Positions 9,997 through 18,869 of a stretch of DNA of 23,920 nucleotides are shown here, one piece after another. This DNA comes from Didymodactylos carnosus (taxonomy: Eukaryota > Rotifera > Eurotatoria > Philodinida > Philodinidae). The DNA is taken from positions 1 to 23,920 of the forward strand of contig CAJNOQ010002526.1 of the NCBI GenBank assembly GCA_905250885.1, read 5' to 3'. Each line of letters begins with the position of its first letter. The first letter of the stretch is position 1. Below the pieces are notes generated by a model. It did not search any database, was not told where the DNA came from, and saw nothing but the letters and a program-made list of their open reading frames with translations. A program made the translations under genes and the position numbers.

Positions 9997-10210
9997 GTAC
10001 ACGAGTTCCAGTAGGCATTTGTTTGGCAAAAAGACTGTCATTCATTACTCTAAAGCTTTAAACCTGCAACGAGACCTAAGCATTGGCTTATTCTACACGA
10101 GGAAATGATTTATACATAATTGTCCGTCGAACTCAGATAGATACCACCTCGAAATGTGTTGAAAATATGAGAATATTTTCACCTCTCGAATATGTCTTCA
10201 ATAAACTTAC

Positions 10211-10328
10211 CCTTTCCAGCCATTTCACTCCAGATGTCCATTGTGACGTTTTCAGGCGCGGCGCCGACACTGTCGAGCGTCAGCACGACGACGACAACGC
10301 GTAGTAAATCATTAAGGGTCGCTAGCAT
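10211..10328 (-). CDS. First coding exon of a secreted protein (signal peptide)
   Basis: On the minus strand, ATG at 10328 opens a 39-codon frame that ends at a near-consensus donor (GGAAAGG/GTAAGTTT, exon end 10211). The exon itself begins after an acceptor TTTGTTTTGCAG at 10353, so a short stretch of 5' UTR (10352-10329) precedes the ATG. The peptide has a run of five Val in a hydrophobic core (LLRVVVVVLTLDSVGA) followed by APENVTMDIWSE, with a plausible signal-peptidase site after VGA and an N-glycosylation site (NVT). The segment is much richer in G+C than its surroundings. The mature protein is not seen. It lies on the same strand as, and upstream of, the Hint exons, which also need a secreted N-terminus, but no continuous exon chain links them. 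Confidence 0.5.
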
Positions 10329-10560
10329 CTCACGCGCTCTCTTGTATTTGAACTGCAAAACAAATAAAGCGTTCCATCTCGACATTGAATGAATTTTATC
10401 GAGACACCGCAGTTGAAAGATTCGAAAACTTTCTAACTTCACTAGCCTATGTTGAGCACGGACCGATAGAAAAAATACGTATCTTCTGTGTTTGAATCTG
10501 TTCTTGTTATGAGTGTCGTAAAAACTAATACTTTTGTCCTTTTTTAACCTTTTCTTATAT

Positions 10561-10655
10561 AAGTAAATAGTAAATAACAAGTTACATATTTACAAATAAA
10601 CAGCAAATTACAAGTTACATATTTACAGGTAAATAGTAAGTAACAAGTTGTGTGC
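10561..10655. repeat. 33-bp tandem repeat, about 2.8 copies
   Basis: Units start at 10561, 10594 and 10627. They share the core AATAGTAAATAACAAGTTAC followed by ATATTTAC, and the third copy diverges at its end. The words GTAAC/GTTAC recur in both orientations, as in the array at 11055-11139. Confidence 0.8.
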
Positions 10656-11054
10656 GTTAAGTTACTATTTCGTTTGTTCATCTCTTTTTAAATAAAAAGG
10701 TAGTTATTGAATTATAGTGCCATCATAATGACATCAGTTGTTCAACAGAATGATTTTAATGGCATAAATGTCATGGAAGAGGAGAAAAAGAAAAATAGTA
10801 GGTGTATTTTCTACAGAACAAAAGATCTTTAAACATGTAGAAATACTTACGTAATTTGTATTATATAAAATATAATAAGAATGAAAAGAAGAAGATTAAA
10901 CTTTTGGTTTTTACAGTTGTAACGTTAAGAGTTCTCATTCGTTTTAGAAGATTGCTAAAATCCTTCCAAAAGTGTGTCCACTGTGGAGAGGTTTTTTAAG
11001 CTTCTTTTTACAAATAAGTTCTACAATGAGCGGCACTTCGTCGTTTATTGTAGC
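10656..11054. other. Interval between two 33-bp repeat arrays; no gene
   Basis: AT-rich with no coding signal. Being bounded on both sides by arrays rich in GTTAC/GTAAC words, it may be the body of a small non-autonomous element, but the ends are not clearly inverted copies. Confidence 0.35.
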
Positions 11055-11139
11055 GATTAATCAAATGCGTTACCCGTTACAAGTAATGATTAATGAAATG
11101 CATTACCCGTTACAAGTAATGATTAATGAAATGCGTTAC
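11055..11139. repeat. 33-bp tandem repeat, about 2.6 copies
   Basis: Units begin at 11055, 11088 and 11121, each with GATTAATGAAATGCGTTACC and then CGTTACAAGTAAT. The period is a multiple of three, so the plus-strand frame 10972-11265 shows an 11-residue repeat. There is no other sign that this frame is a gene. Confidence 0.85.
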
Positions 11140-11653
11140 TTTTTGCGCTCGACACGTAAAGTAAATATACCATCCTGTAGCTGTAAAGTTAGAGTTTCAC
11201 AAAGTTCTTATCGTTCGAGAGAGTGCACATTTGCACAAAGCTATGTTCGATGTGCAAAACAATAAAAGGTCACTTTCATTCAATTCACATCAGGTATAAA
11301 TCTAAACTTTTAGGTTTTGAGTGAAAATCTTGGTAATTTTCGGTTTGGGTGGTAATTTTTCAACGTGAATTCGAAAAAAAAGTTGAAGTGGTCAGATAGG
11401 ATTAAAATACATATCAATCGATTCCTGATTTTTTGATCCTGATTCCGAATGTGATATTTTTGTTGTTCAGAAGTTGAATTTTGATCGAGAAAATTGAGAA
11501 TTACGGACAGAATTCCGACTTCTCTCTGATTTAGAAAAAATGAATTCAGATGCAGTAGTTCTCTGTTCTCGTTGACAGCTGATTGTGAAGTTATGGTAAT
11601 CTATGTGGTGCTGGTGAAGCTGTTGATGCTGTGTTGTTCGATAATGTATCGTA
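11140..11653. other. No firm gene; possible 3' extension of the minus-strand exon
   Basis: On the minus strand a second frame, about 11480-11660, is open and Gln/His/Ser-rich. It could be reached from the exon at 11654-12031 through a 97-bp intron or a frameshift. Otherwise nothing was seen. Confidence 0.3.
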
Positions 11654-12031
11654 TCAACAAGGTGTCAATGGATACCCTGCTGACATGAAACTGGCTTGTG
11701 TGATGATACCACTAGTCGTAGTTTTAGTATCACAAAATGATGCAATTGGTGGAAGAGCTGATGTTTCTTGTTGAAGAACAAGTGTTGAATTTGTGGAAGC
11801 TGTGGCATGTATTTTTATTTCATGATGGTTAACAGCATCAAAAACATTTTCATCTTCTTCTGATGACTCATTGAACAGTGTATTAGCACTGTGTACAAGA
11901 TTAACAAATCGTCGTGCTGACAAAATTGATGCATTGTTCAAGGACCGTCGTAGTTTCTCAGCTGCAATAACTGCGACTGGCGACCAGATTGATGTATTTG
12001 AAGCTGTTGTTTTTGTTCGTATGTTTGTATG
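11654..12031 (-). CDS. Candidate exon of an unrecognised protein, two possible frames
   Basis: On the minus strand the acceptor TATTTTTAG places an exon start at 12031. In phase 0 it is open for 125 codons to a TGA at 11654. The product is Ser/Thr-rich with one basic helix-like block (AAEKLRRSLNNASILSARRF) and an acidic patch (NESSEEDENV), as in many nuclear or scaffold proteins. An upstream segment ending at a consensus donor (GAAGATGA/GTAAGT, exon end 12164) is separated by a 132-bp AT-rich intron. Its phase selects a different, shorter frame (IQTYEQKQQLQIHQ..., stop after about 30 codons). Both readings look coding-like because the region is low in complexity. I cannot choose between them and recognise no family. 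Confidence 0.4.
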   Translation of the reverse strand, partial: HTNIRTKTTASNTSIWSPVAVIAAEKLRRSLNNASILSARRFVNLVHSANTLFNESSEEDENVFDAVNHHEIKIHATASTNSTLVLQQETSALPPIASFCDTKTTTSGIITQASFMSAGYPLTPC

Positions 12032-12164
12032 CTAAAAATAGTGTTTTGCTCATGTTCACATAAAAATGTTTACATAAAAACGCTATAATCATAAAGATAT
12101 AATAAAACATAATAAGTTTTAGAGTATTGTCGTGTTACAGCTTCAAGGAGCACATGCACTTACT

Positions 12165-12981
12165 CATCTTCGTCAAAATATGTTATCGCGATAACTGGGA
12201 TTGGTTTCAGTTTTTGTTAAATTCAATAATAATTAGTATCTCTGTTCTGTTCTTTCTTCACTACTATCAACGTGTTTCATCATTGATGCATGCATAATAA
12301 CACAGCTACTTCCAATGGAATAGTTACTCCAATGGAAAGAGGTGAGGCAAACTAAAAAGTTTTTCAATAAAGACGAACTAAAAGGCATGCAAGAAGAGGA
12401 CGAAAATGATGAACAAAGTCGTGCAAAGAATAGAATAAGATCAAATAACTTTTTTAAGAGAAAGAATAAAAAGGAAATAATAATATTCTACATGGAGCTG
12501 GCTCATATGGACACACACATGTAAATAAACAGCACTGCACCCCGTTAAAGCGGAAAGTATACAGAAGGCACATAAAAAACGTAATAAAAAGCAAGAATAT
12601 TCATGCAAAATGAGGTTATTTTTTAAGTGTTACACTACTTAAGAAAGAAGGAGAAAGACTAGTTTAAATGTCCCATGTAGATAATATATACGATTAGAAT
12701 AAACCAAAAGACAGATGAAATATGAAAGAAGACTAAATATATTTTTTATTTATTTCTTCATACATACAGCTAAGGGATGACAAGAAAAAATTGCACAAAA
12801 TCATGTGGAAAACAGAAAAATCAGACTTCTTTCTATTTTGCTTTTAATCTGACAGAGTCAGCCAATATTTTGTGGCATACATAAAAAACAGCAGAAAACT
12901 GTAAGGAAATGAACCGTTTTTTATCTGGTTTACTAATGAGAAAAAGAAAGTAAAAAAGCGATTAATTTTTATTCTTTGTAG
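12165..12981. other. No recognisable gene
   Basis: The first few dozen bases may be the 3' end of an upstream minus-strand exon (see 11654-12031). A charged plus-strand frame at 12342-12524 lies in A-rich sequence and is not supported. The rest is AT-rich with nothing seen. Confidence 0.35.
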
Positions 12982-13049
12982 ACTGTTCTCGTCCGGATGA
13001 TGCTAGGCCGGAAGTGCTGCAAGGGACGAGAAGAACATCAGACTTATAA
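12982..13049 (+). CDS. Possible short terminal exon
   Basis: A G+C-rich island follows a good acceptor (TTTTATTCTTTGTAG) and reads 21 codons, CSRPDDARPEVLQGTRRTSD and one Leu, to TAA at 13047-13049. No upstream exon was found, and the segment is short enough to be chance. The abrupt change in base composition is the main reason to list it. Confidence 0.2.
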
Positions 13050-13219
13050 ATTGTACATTTTCTTAATGTTAAAATTTGATGATCTTATAAAACTAGTAGT
13101 GCTTTTATGTTTAACGTGAGTATAGTGTTCAAGTTTTTACAGCAATCACACCAGTGCACAGATCGTATAGACCCTGTAAATGTTTTGGTCATATCACGGG
13201 AACAAAAAAATAAGAGACC

Positions 13220-13450
13220 GGTCTGATTTGTGAACATCTGCAATTTACATAATATCTAGATGCTCAGATATCCAGATATCTTCCTCTTTTCTTTGAGGGT
13301 GGCGAATATCAGGGAGCACCTCACTCTCATCGGGCGCTGCCACACCCACCTTCCCTTTTCCACATTTCTAGAACATCTGAATATCAGAATATCTGAATAT
13401 CTTAACATCTAGATATATTATGTAAATTGCAGATGTTCATAAATCAGACC
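13220..13450. mobile_element. 231-bp MITE-like element with long terminal inverted repeats
   Basis: The ends 13220-13260 and 13407-13450 are near-perfect inverted copies beginning GGTCTGATTT(G/A)TGAACATC. Inside each arm lie degenerate copies of CAGATATCT/GAATATCTG. The centre (about 13290-13370) is pyrimidine-rich and unique. No coding capacity and no clear target-site duplication were seen. This is a non-autonomous DNA transposon or foldback element of unknown superfamily. Confidence 0.88.
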
Positions 13451-13670
13451 CTACTGGTTTTAAGCTAGGTGTACCTCCAAACGTTTAGGAAAAACTTTCA
13501 AACAAACTGATGCAAACAGATTTCCATGGGAAAATAGCACTAGTTTAAAAATTTTTCCTAAACTTCTAGAAGTACCACTCGACAAAATTCAAAAATCTTT
13601 TGGGTTATCGAGCGTGCTGGATACGAAAAAGCACTTTTCAGCAACTCAAAACCAACTTTATTGTTTTCAG

Positions 13671-13842
13671 TGATATGTTTAAATATGGCGCGCCAGTTTC
13701 AGTTAAAAAACGGAAAGAAAATGTATTTTCGTTTCGTTCTATCAACCATTTTCTAAACATTCCCGAAGATGATGAGTCACTAGTAAGGATTATAGAACCG
13801 TTTAGACCAACAAATCCATTTGGGAACTTGTCGAGAAACTAG
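13671..13842 (+). CDS. Candidate terminal exon, unrecognised protein
   Basis: After a strong acceptor (TTTATTGTTTTCAG) the plus strand is open for 56 codons to TAG at 13840-13842. The peptide has a basic patch (KYGAPVSVKKRKENVFSF), then NHFLNIPEDDESL, and ends PFGNLSRN. Composition and codon use look like a real exon, and the entry phase is 2. No donor or start codon belongs to it, so it would be the last exon of a plus-strand gene whose earlier exons are not identified. No family was recognised. It sits where the intron of the opposite-strand gene (13925-14203) would lie. Confidence 0.4.
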
Positions 13843-13924
13843 TCCACTATTTCCAAGTCGGAATTCGCACTAATACAGTGCTCAGACAACGATCATTTGG
13901 GATTCTACTGATCGCATAGTTAAC

Positions 13925-14203
13925 TTACATCAGAAACATCTTTCTCATAACCTGAGTTTGTGCTTCCAGCTTTATGATACTTTGTTCATATTTAACACAA
14001 GCTTCAGATATAGCACATTTTATGGATTTTATAAATGCATCACCTTTAACAACTTTATGAATCAATTCATCAATATTCGGTGATAATGCCTGTTTTCAGT
14101 TGTTATCTGTCATTCGGACCAAGATATCCAGTGGCTTTTTCAGAGAATTTGAAATCGTTTCTTCGTCTGTTAGAGTTGAATTGGATTGTGTAGGATGATT
14201 CAT
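13925..14203 (-). CDS. Small helical protein or first exon, with one in-frame TGA
   Basis: Minus strand: ATG at 14203 starts MNHPTQSNSTLTDEETISNS and continues for 92 sense or stop codons to TAA (13927-13925). The only interruption is TGA at codon 36 (14098-14096). Both sides look coding in the same frame. The second half is helix-forming and charged (IDELIHKVVKGDAFIKSIKC, then YEQSIIKLEAQTQVMRKM), consistent with a coiled coil. The context NN(TGA)KQ would suit a Trp codon changed by one base. The terminal bases ATGTAAGT also form a consensus donor (exon end 13929), so the frame may splice onward instead of ending in TAA. An ORF this open is not caught by simple scans because of the TGA. No family was recognised. 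Possible explanations are a young pseudogene, a sequencing error or stop readthrough. Confidence 0.5.
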
Positions 14204-14310
14204 AGATACAATATACGATATCAGTTATACGGTAGTAGTTTACATAACCGTCCGTCATGAAAAATAAAGCAGAATGAAAAATAAATTGGAATGAACAAGT
14301 ATTTAAAAAA
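14204..14310. promoter_or_regulatory. 107-bp interval between divergent start codons
   Basis: It separates the minus-strand ATG at 14203 from the plus-strand ATG at 14311 and would have to hold both 5' UTRs and promoters if both genes are real. It is AT-rich, without a recognisable TATA box at a fixed distance. This is inferred from gene layout only. Confidence 0.3.
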
Positions 14311-14442
14311 ATGGTTCCAAGACCAGCGATAGTTTTATCCCATCGTGCTCACGTGGTCGTCCATGGAGCTTTACATGTGTTTAACAGAGAAGATTATGTT
14401 GAATTTTTAACGAAAGCATACCTACCGTATTATCAATTTATG
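14311..14442 (+). CDS. Candidate first exon, unrecognised protein
   Basis: ATG at 14311, preceded by AAAAAA, opens 44 codons that reach a donor (TTTATG/GTAATA) in phase 0. The peptide runs MVPRPAIVLSHRAHVVVHGA and then LHVFNREDYVEFL, a pattern of short hydrophobic strands and an acidic helix. Reading on past the donor gives a hydrophobic, intron-like tail and a stop at 14511. It is divergent from the gene at 13925-14203. The next exon is uncertain: the open segment at 15124-15307 is on the same strand but needs a different entry phase, so at least one further exon would have to lie between them. Confidence 0.4.
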
Positions 14443-15123
14443 GTAATATTAAAACTGCTAGTGATAGAATGGGTCACATTTTTTTCGTATTGTAGCTCAT
14501 TCCAGATATAGTCATTGCCTATTCCTCTATTCATGTGTTATTATTTTGTTATTCGATTTATGATATCGAAACCAATTAAATTTGTATTCTTTACAATTCA
14601 AACATGTTTTAGGAAAATGTTTTGATTCTGTATAGAATGAAAAATTGATCTTTGCTCATGAAAATATTGGAAAACTACTTGAATAGTCTGTGCCTTGATT
14701 GAAGTATCTGTTAACTTGGTATATGCCGAATTGTACAATTTGGTGTAGCATGTTATTAGGTGAGAAAACATTGAATATTAGAGATTTTTGTGTAAAATTA
14801 TTCTTCCATTCTGGCGCTCTACGTTGTGTACAACAATCGCAAACTATTCAAGAATCACATTGTTAGAAGATAGATTTCGGTACCTCTTCAACAAAGAAAA
14901 ATTATGAGAATAACTTTTTTGGACACGTGGCTTGAGACTGAAGCAGTTGGCCACATGTTGAAATTTACACCTCCACGCACTGTTCAACATTTTTTACACA
15001 AAAGTCTTTTAGCACACTAAGCTGTTTTTGCCAGACAACTATCTCAGTAATGCATTCTGAGGCAAAAGGTATTTGTTCTGATACATTTTATTAACCTTTT
15101 TTTATTTTGTTTACTCATTTTAG
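14443..15123. other. Mostly intron-like; one possible small exon
   Basis: AT-rich. On the plus strand about 14877-15020 reads 48 codons to TAA, including MRITFLDTWLETEAVGHMLK, after GAAGATAG. It may be an exon, but its splice sites are weak. A 55-bp GT-AG interval at 15069-15123 ends CTCATTTTAG and would lead into the exon at 15124. Confidence 0.3.
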
Positions 15124-15307
15124 GTGGTGTGTCCATGAAAGATTAGTGATTCTCTCAGACTTAAAGTCAGAGACGATTGGCGCGGTTTTAATCAATACAG
15201 TTATTCGAAACAATCTAGTTCCTGTTCTTAGCAATTTTGGTGATACCAGTATTGTGGCATTTATCGACAAGAAATGCACCAATTGCAAGTGTACTTTAAA
15301 TTACTAA
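15124..15307 (+). CDS. Candidate terminal exon, unrecognised protein
   Basis: An acceptor TACTCATTTTAG precedes an open frame of 60 codons to TAA. The peptide alternates hydrophobic strands and helices (WCVHERLVILSDL, TIGAVLINTVIRNNLVPVLS, GDTSIVAFIDKK) and ends in a small Cys cluster, CTNCKC. It looks like the C-terminal part of a globular protein. Entry is in phase 2. The apparent 55-bp intron before it does not have an open upstream frame in that phase, so the exon chain is unresolved. Confidence 0.4.
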
Positions 15308-15965
15308 GTATTTTTATCTTACACTATTTTAGAGAATGTCAGCATGTTCAGTCATTTACAAAAACAATTAGCAAATCATTTCTTCTAATGCGCTTGAATC
15401 TCAATTAGTAAATGTAATGTCAACATGTCAGAGCAATCACTAATTCATCACTGGCCGAAGTATATTACTATTCACATTCAGAAGCGAAGAAACATTTAGG
15501 TAGCGAGCAAGCCACCAACCGTTGTCCCTCTCAATGAATATAATTACCATGGTTCAAATCATTACCTCCAACATACGACGGATTTATAGCAGATGCAATA
15601 GCAAAGGAAAACAATACTGGTAACGATCACATGGGACTTGATAGATATTGAATAGGTGTTGATTCGGACAAACAGCCTTGACATTAGTGTGAGCTGACTA
15701 TATGTTACAGAAATAATCATCGTTTCCTTCTTACAAAGCAACAGTTTTGTGAAGCATTTTTTTCTCGTTTTCTGTGGATTTTTTTTCTTTTCTGTCTGTG
15801 TTTCGTGTCGATCCGTCACACTCTGCGTACGGATACTCACACAAATACAAGTACATTTTATTTTATAAGGGAATGAGTGTTAAAATTTCCGATAAAACGA
15901 AATTATCTAAAAGAATGTGAACTCTGAACGCTAGGCGACACGTGTGCGCTTTGAATTATGGTACT
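15308..15965. other. No recognisable gene
   Basis: A minus-strand frame at 15562-15840 shows no domain and lies across T-rich tracts. Nothing else was seen. Confidence 0.4.
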
Positions 15966-15969
15966 CTCG

Positions 15970-16095
15970 TCGCACTGCACTTTCGTCACAGAAAGTTTCG
16001 TCATAGAAAAGAATACCTAAACTTTCGTTACACTTTTTTCATGACGAAAGTTTCAACTGTCAAAAAATGCAATGTGAAGAAAGTTTCGATGAGGA
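15970..16095. repeat. Cluster of degenerate GAAAGTTTCG / CTTTCGT words
   Basis: At least six copies of (G)AAAGTTTCG(T) or its complement occur in both orientations within 125 bases. The organisation is like the other word clusters in the window, but I found no second cluster of this word, so it may be a solitary or truncated element end. Confidence 0.55.
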
Positions 16096-16179
16096 ATTGG
16101 GTGTATTGGACTATGTACATGAGCGAAGAGCACAATCATTGTACCGCTGTATCTGAAAGAGTGCACCGGCTATAAATCA

Positions 16180-16849
16180 ACTTCCACTGAACCGATTTTG
16201 ATAATTTTTTTTTGTTCTACTTGTCTATGTTTGGTCATTCACTTGTGAAAAAACCAAGGCTCTATCTCTTTTAGTTCCAAAGAAACTGCAGCCACAGCCT
16301 CAAAAACCTGGATTTTAGCGCCGCCTGCAGAAAGAAAATCTTTTTTTTCTGTCAGTTTCCGTTTTTTTCTCAATTATTTTTAAGTCAGAATTGTAGAACT
16401 GGTCAAGCGCTTTCAGAATATGTAATTTATTTTAGTTTCAGACTAAGTTGTTATGAACGAAAATTGTCATCAATACTCGGTAAGACACTTCACATTTTTT
16501 TGTAGGGCGACATTAAAATCATTGCTGTTCCGTATGGGTGAACCTTTAAAAAATTCCTTTTAGTGGATAAGATAGAGAATTGGAAGCATAACAATCTGGC
16601 AAAAAAAGAACTTAGCTTCATCTACTGTGTAAGCCGAAAAGGCCCAATCACAATCAAAAAAATCGATTTTCGCACTGAATGTAGAGCAAGCGATATTATA
16701 AATTTTGTGCTTGCTATAACTCAATAAAACCTTATCTGTTTTAAACAAAAATTAGTGCATTTTTCAGTCTTATGGAGTAGAGTAATATCCCAAAAAATCA
16801 AGCAAAGATCTTTTTTCGTTCGTCAGAAAACTTAGTTTTACTTTGAAAA
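16180..16849. other. No recognisable gene
   Basis: AT-rich with T-runs. The short word GTAGGGCGACATT near 16503 recurs as GTAGAGCGACATTT at 16851, hinting at repeat-derived sequence. A small minus-strand frame at 16560-16748 is not supported. Confidence 0.35.
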
Positions 16850-17076
16850 TGTAGAGCGACATTTTTGTGGAAAAAAGTGTAAAGCGACATTTTTCGGAAT
16901 ATTTCTCCCTCAAAACTGAACGACACATAAACATATCATGAAGTGTCGGGAAAACAGTATTTCCATAGACAGTCGACATAGCTATATCAAATGTAGCACT
17001 AAGTTTTTTTCCTTGAGCAACTTTATTTATTTCGATTTTTTTCTCAAACGGATACAAAACATGCAAAACATGCATT
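16850..17076. repeat. Block identical to 21341-21567 (copy A, left part)
   Basis: All 227 bases match 21341-21567 in the same orientation, by direct reading. In copy A the block is followed by 735 bases (17077-17811) before the second shared block. In copy B the same interval is replaced by a single N. Confidence 0.97.
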
Positions 17077-17589
17077 TGAAAAACACACTTTCTTCTATCA
17101 GACTATCTATAAGTTTTGATAATATAGGAAAGGAGAGAAAGATTTACGAAACTAAAAAGTTTAGATTTTCGAGGCTTTGAAGGAAAACTTAAAAACTTCA
17201 TAAGTTTTCCAAGGAAGGTCGTAAAGAGCTGGGAATGGTCTCATTCTGTAGCCCGGGCGCTACATTAGACTGTGTTCAGCTGAAGATGGAAGTTTTTTCC
17301 AAAAAAGGGGGAGATACCCTTAAGCACTAGTCCTGGAGAAAAGTGCAATTTGGTGTCAGTCAGGTCAGAAATGGCATCTCGATCATGAGAAAACTGGCGA
17401 AAACATAGAAAATAATAAAAAACTACTTCTATCTTTACAGTTGCTTTATCGTTTAAAAACACAACAGAAAACAACTGCAAGCTATATCAATCTAAAACAC
17501 AACCGAATAAAATATCCTATATTCTAACTATTTTAGCAGCTAGGATAAAATGTTTTTTTCAGAATTATAAAATAATACGTTATATCTAC
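17077..17589. other. Intron-like sequence downstream (minus strand) of the carbonic anhydrase exon
   Basis: It follows the donor of the exon at 17590. It contains a small stem (GGAAAACTT/AAGTTTTCC near 17185-17215) and a G+C-richer patch near 17240-17270. The next carbonic anhydrase exon is not found in this interval or to its left. Confidence 0.45.
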
Positions 17590-17904
17590 CTTGTTTAGCA
17601 TTTTGACCCCAATGTAAATGGAAACTTTGAAATAGAAATACACCAGATAAATCTCCACCACTCAATGTTAACAAGTTATTTTGGGTTTGATTTTGTAATG
17701 TTGCAACAATAGTATGTCCATTATTAATTAATATAAAATTATTTGTAGTTGAATAATATGATGAAAAACTAAATGATCGAAATTGATGATTTTCTGTACA
17801 TGATGTTATAATATTAACAGGACTTTGTCTAAATCCACCACAATTCGGATATGTTAAATACCATATATCGGGGCCTAGCTCAGCATAATTCCACGCTGTA
17901 TTGT
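17590..17904 (-). CDS. Alpha carbonic anhydrase, N-terminal catalytic exon (copy A)
   Basis: The minus-strand exon lies between an acceptor (CTTTTTGCATAG) and a donor (AAACAAG/GTAGAT). It reads WNYAELGPDIWYLTYP, then CGGFRQSPVNI (the alpha-CA substrate-pocket entry), INNGHTIVATL (His64 proton shuttle) and FHLHWGQNAKQG, which supplies the first two zinc-ligand histidines. Alpha carbonic anhydrases interconvert CO2 and bicarbonate. The exon ends in phase 1, exactly as needed to join the exon at 20684 that supplies the third His. On this sequence, however, that exon lies about 2.8 kb upstream on the minus strand rather than downstream, so copy A has no partner. The signal-peptide exon is not seen. 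Part of this exon is duplicated at 21569-21661. Confidence 0.9.
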
Positions 17905-17938
17905 CTATGCAAAAAGTAGATATGCATATATATATGTT
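17812..17938. repeat. Block identical to 21569-21695 (copy A, right part)
   Basis: 127 identical bases covering the first part of the carbonic anhydrase exon and the end of the preceding intron. Identity stops at 17938/21695, precisely where the foldback element begins in copy B. Confidence 0.97.
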
Positions 17939-18417
17939 ATCAACAAAGCCAATTTCACAGTTGGGAATTGGACAGACATTTACAATTATCATCTTCTCAA
18001 TTCTGAGTATGAGAGATAAAAAACAAAAAAGGGCTCAGTTGAACGTGAGGATACTTATACACAAATATTCGAGAAAAAAAGTAAACTAACGACAAAAGCG
18101 AATAAAACCATCAGGTGGGTAGTGGAACAGAAAAGAACTTCGAGTATCCATAACCATCATATTCGCACACCTATAATCATGCTTCACTTGTCATAAGATG
18201 CCTTTTTATCGCTCCTATTAAGTAATATGTTTACGTATTGCACGCAATCAGACGCCTGGTCAAGTTCAATTTTCTCATGTTCAGGTATTTTTCAGAACTT
18301 ATCCCAGAACATTACCTTTAAAAAAGGTAGTGTTCAAATACTTCTCAAATAATGTTGATATATATTTTGTTCATTCTTGTTGGATACTTTGTTTGTAGAA
18401 GTTCTTACCCAGAATAG
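17939..18417. other. No exon recognised
   Basis: On the minus strand this should contain the 5' part of the carbonic anhydrase gene (signal peptide). I found no convincing hydrophobic start exon. The minus frame continuing to 17992 is intron read-through. Confidence 0.35.
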
Positions 18418-18841
18418 CGTAATTATTTATGCGAAAATCTATTTGGAGTTTATTTAATGAGATTTGACAATACTCCCGACAGTACATTCAATCGACTTAC
18501 AGGTAATGGACTTAGTGAACCGATACGATTCACGTTATTTATAGCCTTTCACTTAAAAAGCGTTGAGATGGTAAAAGTGTCTCTTTGTGACGATAAAGAG
18601 CTGTACTAACTTGATTTTTCTTATTTTTCAGTTTTTGCCTGAAGTTAAAGAATTATTAAAATTTACACAAATTTCGGTTTTTCTATTGAACAGTTTGGAG
18701 TATTCATTCTCTATACTGGAAACATGTTTAAAGTATCTCGGAATCCAGAACAATGTGCACAAGGAATTTTACGCCCGGAATAATAGATACAGAAATGCGT
18801 ATATCGGACTTTTGCGCACGAATAAATGGCAAACTTTATAA
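18418..18841 (+). CDS. Two-exon gene fragment, weakly globin-like
   Basis: Plus strand: exon 18418-18570 (51 codons, phase 0 at both ends) and exon 18632-18841 (69 codons plus TAA) flank a 61-bp intron. The intron has GTAAAAG, a perfect TACTAAC branch site at 18604-18610, a T-rich tract and CAG. This is the best intron signal in the window that does not depend on homology. The product contains NLFGVYLMRFDNTPD, then PEVKELLKF and SILETCLKYLG. The last two recall globin C/D and F helices, but the E helix seems missing and the position of the proximal His is Asn. It could be a decayed globin or an unrelated helical protein. The upstream boundary (AGAATAG) and any start codon are uncertain. Confidence 0.5.
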
Positions 18842-18860
18842 CAAGTAAGTATAGTTGAAC

Positions 18861-18866
18861 AATAAA
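18861..18866 (+). promoter_or_regulatory. Candidate polyadenylation signal
   Basis: AATAAA 20 bases after the TAA of the two-exon gene, supporting that strand as transcribed. Confidence 0.4.
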
Positions 18867-18869
18867 TTG

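Noticed and set aside
10972-11265. 97-codon frame with an 11-residue repeat
   Set aside because: The repeat is explained by a 33-bp non-coding tandem array. The flanking parts have no coding character.
12342-12524. Charged 60-codon frame
   Set aside because: A-rich DNA naturally gives Lys/Glu/Asn-rich open frames; there are no splice signals or homology.
15551-15562. GGTTCAAATC resembling a tRNA B box
   Set aside because: No A box at the right distance and no cloverleaf can be drawn.
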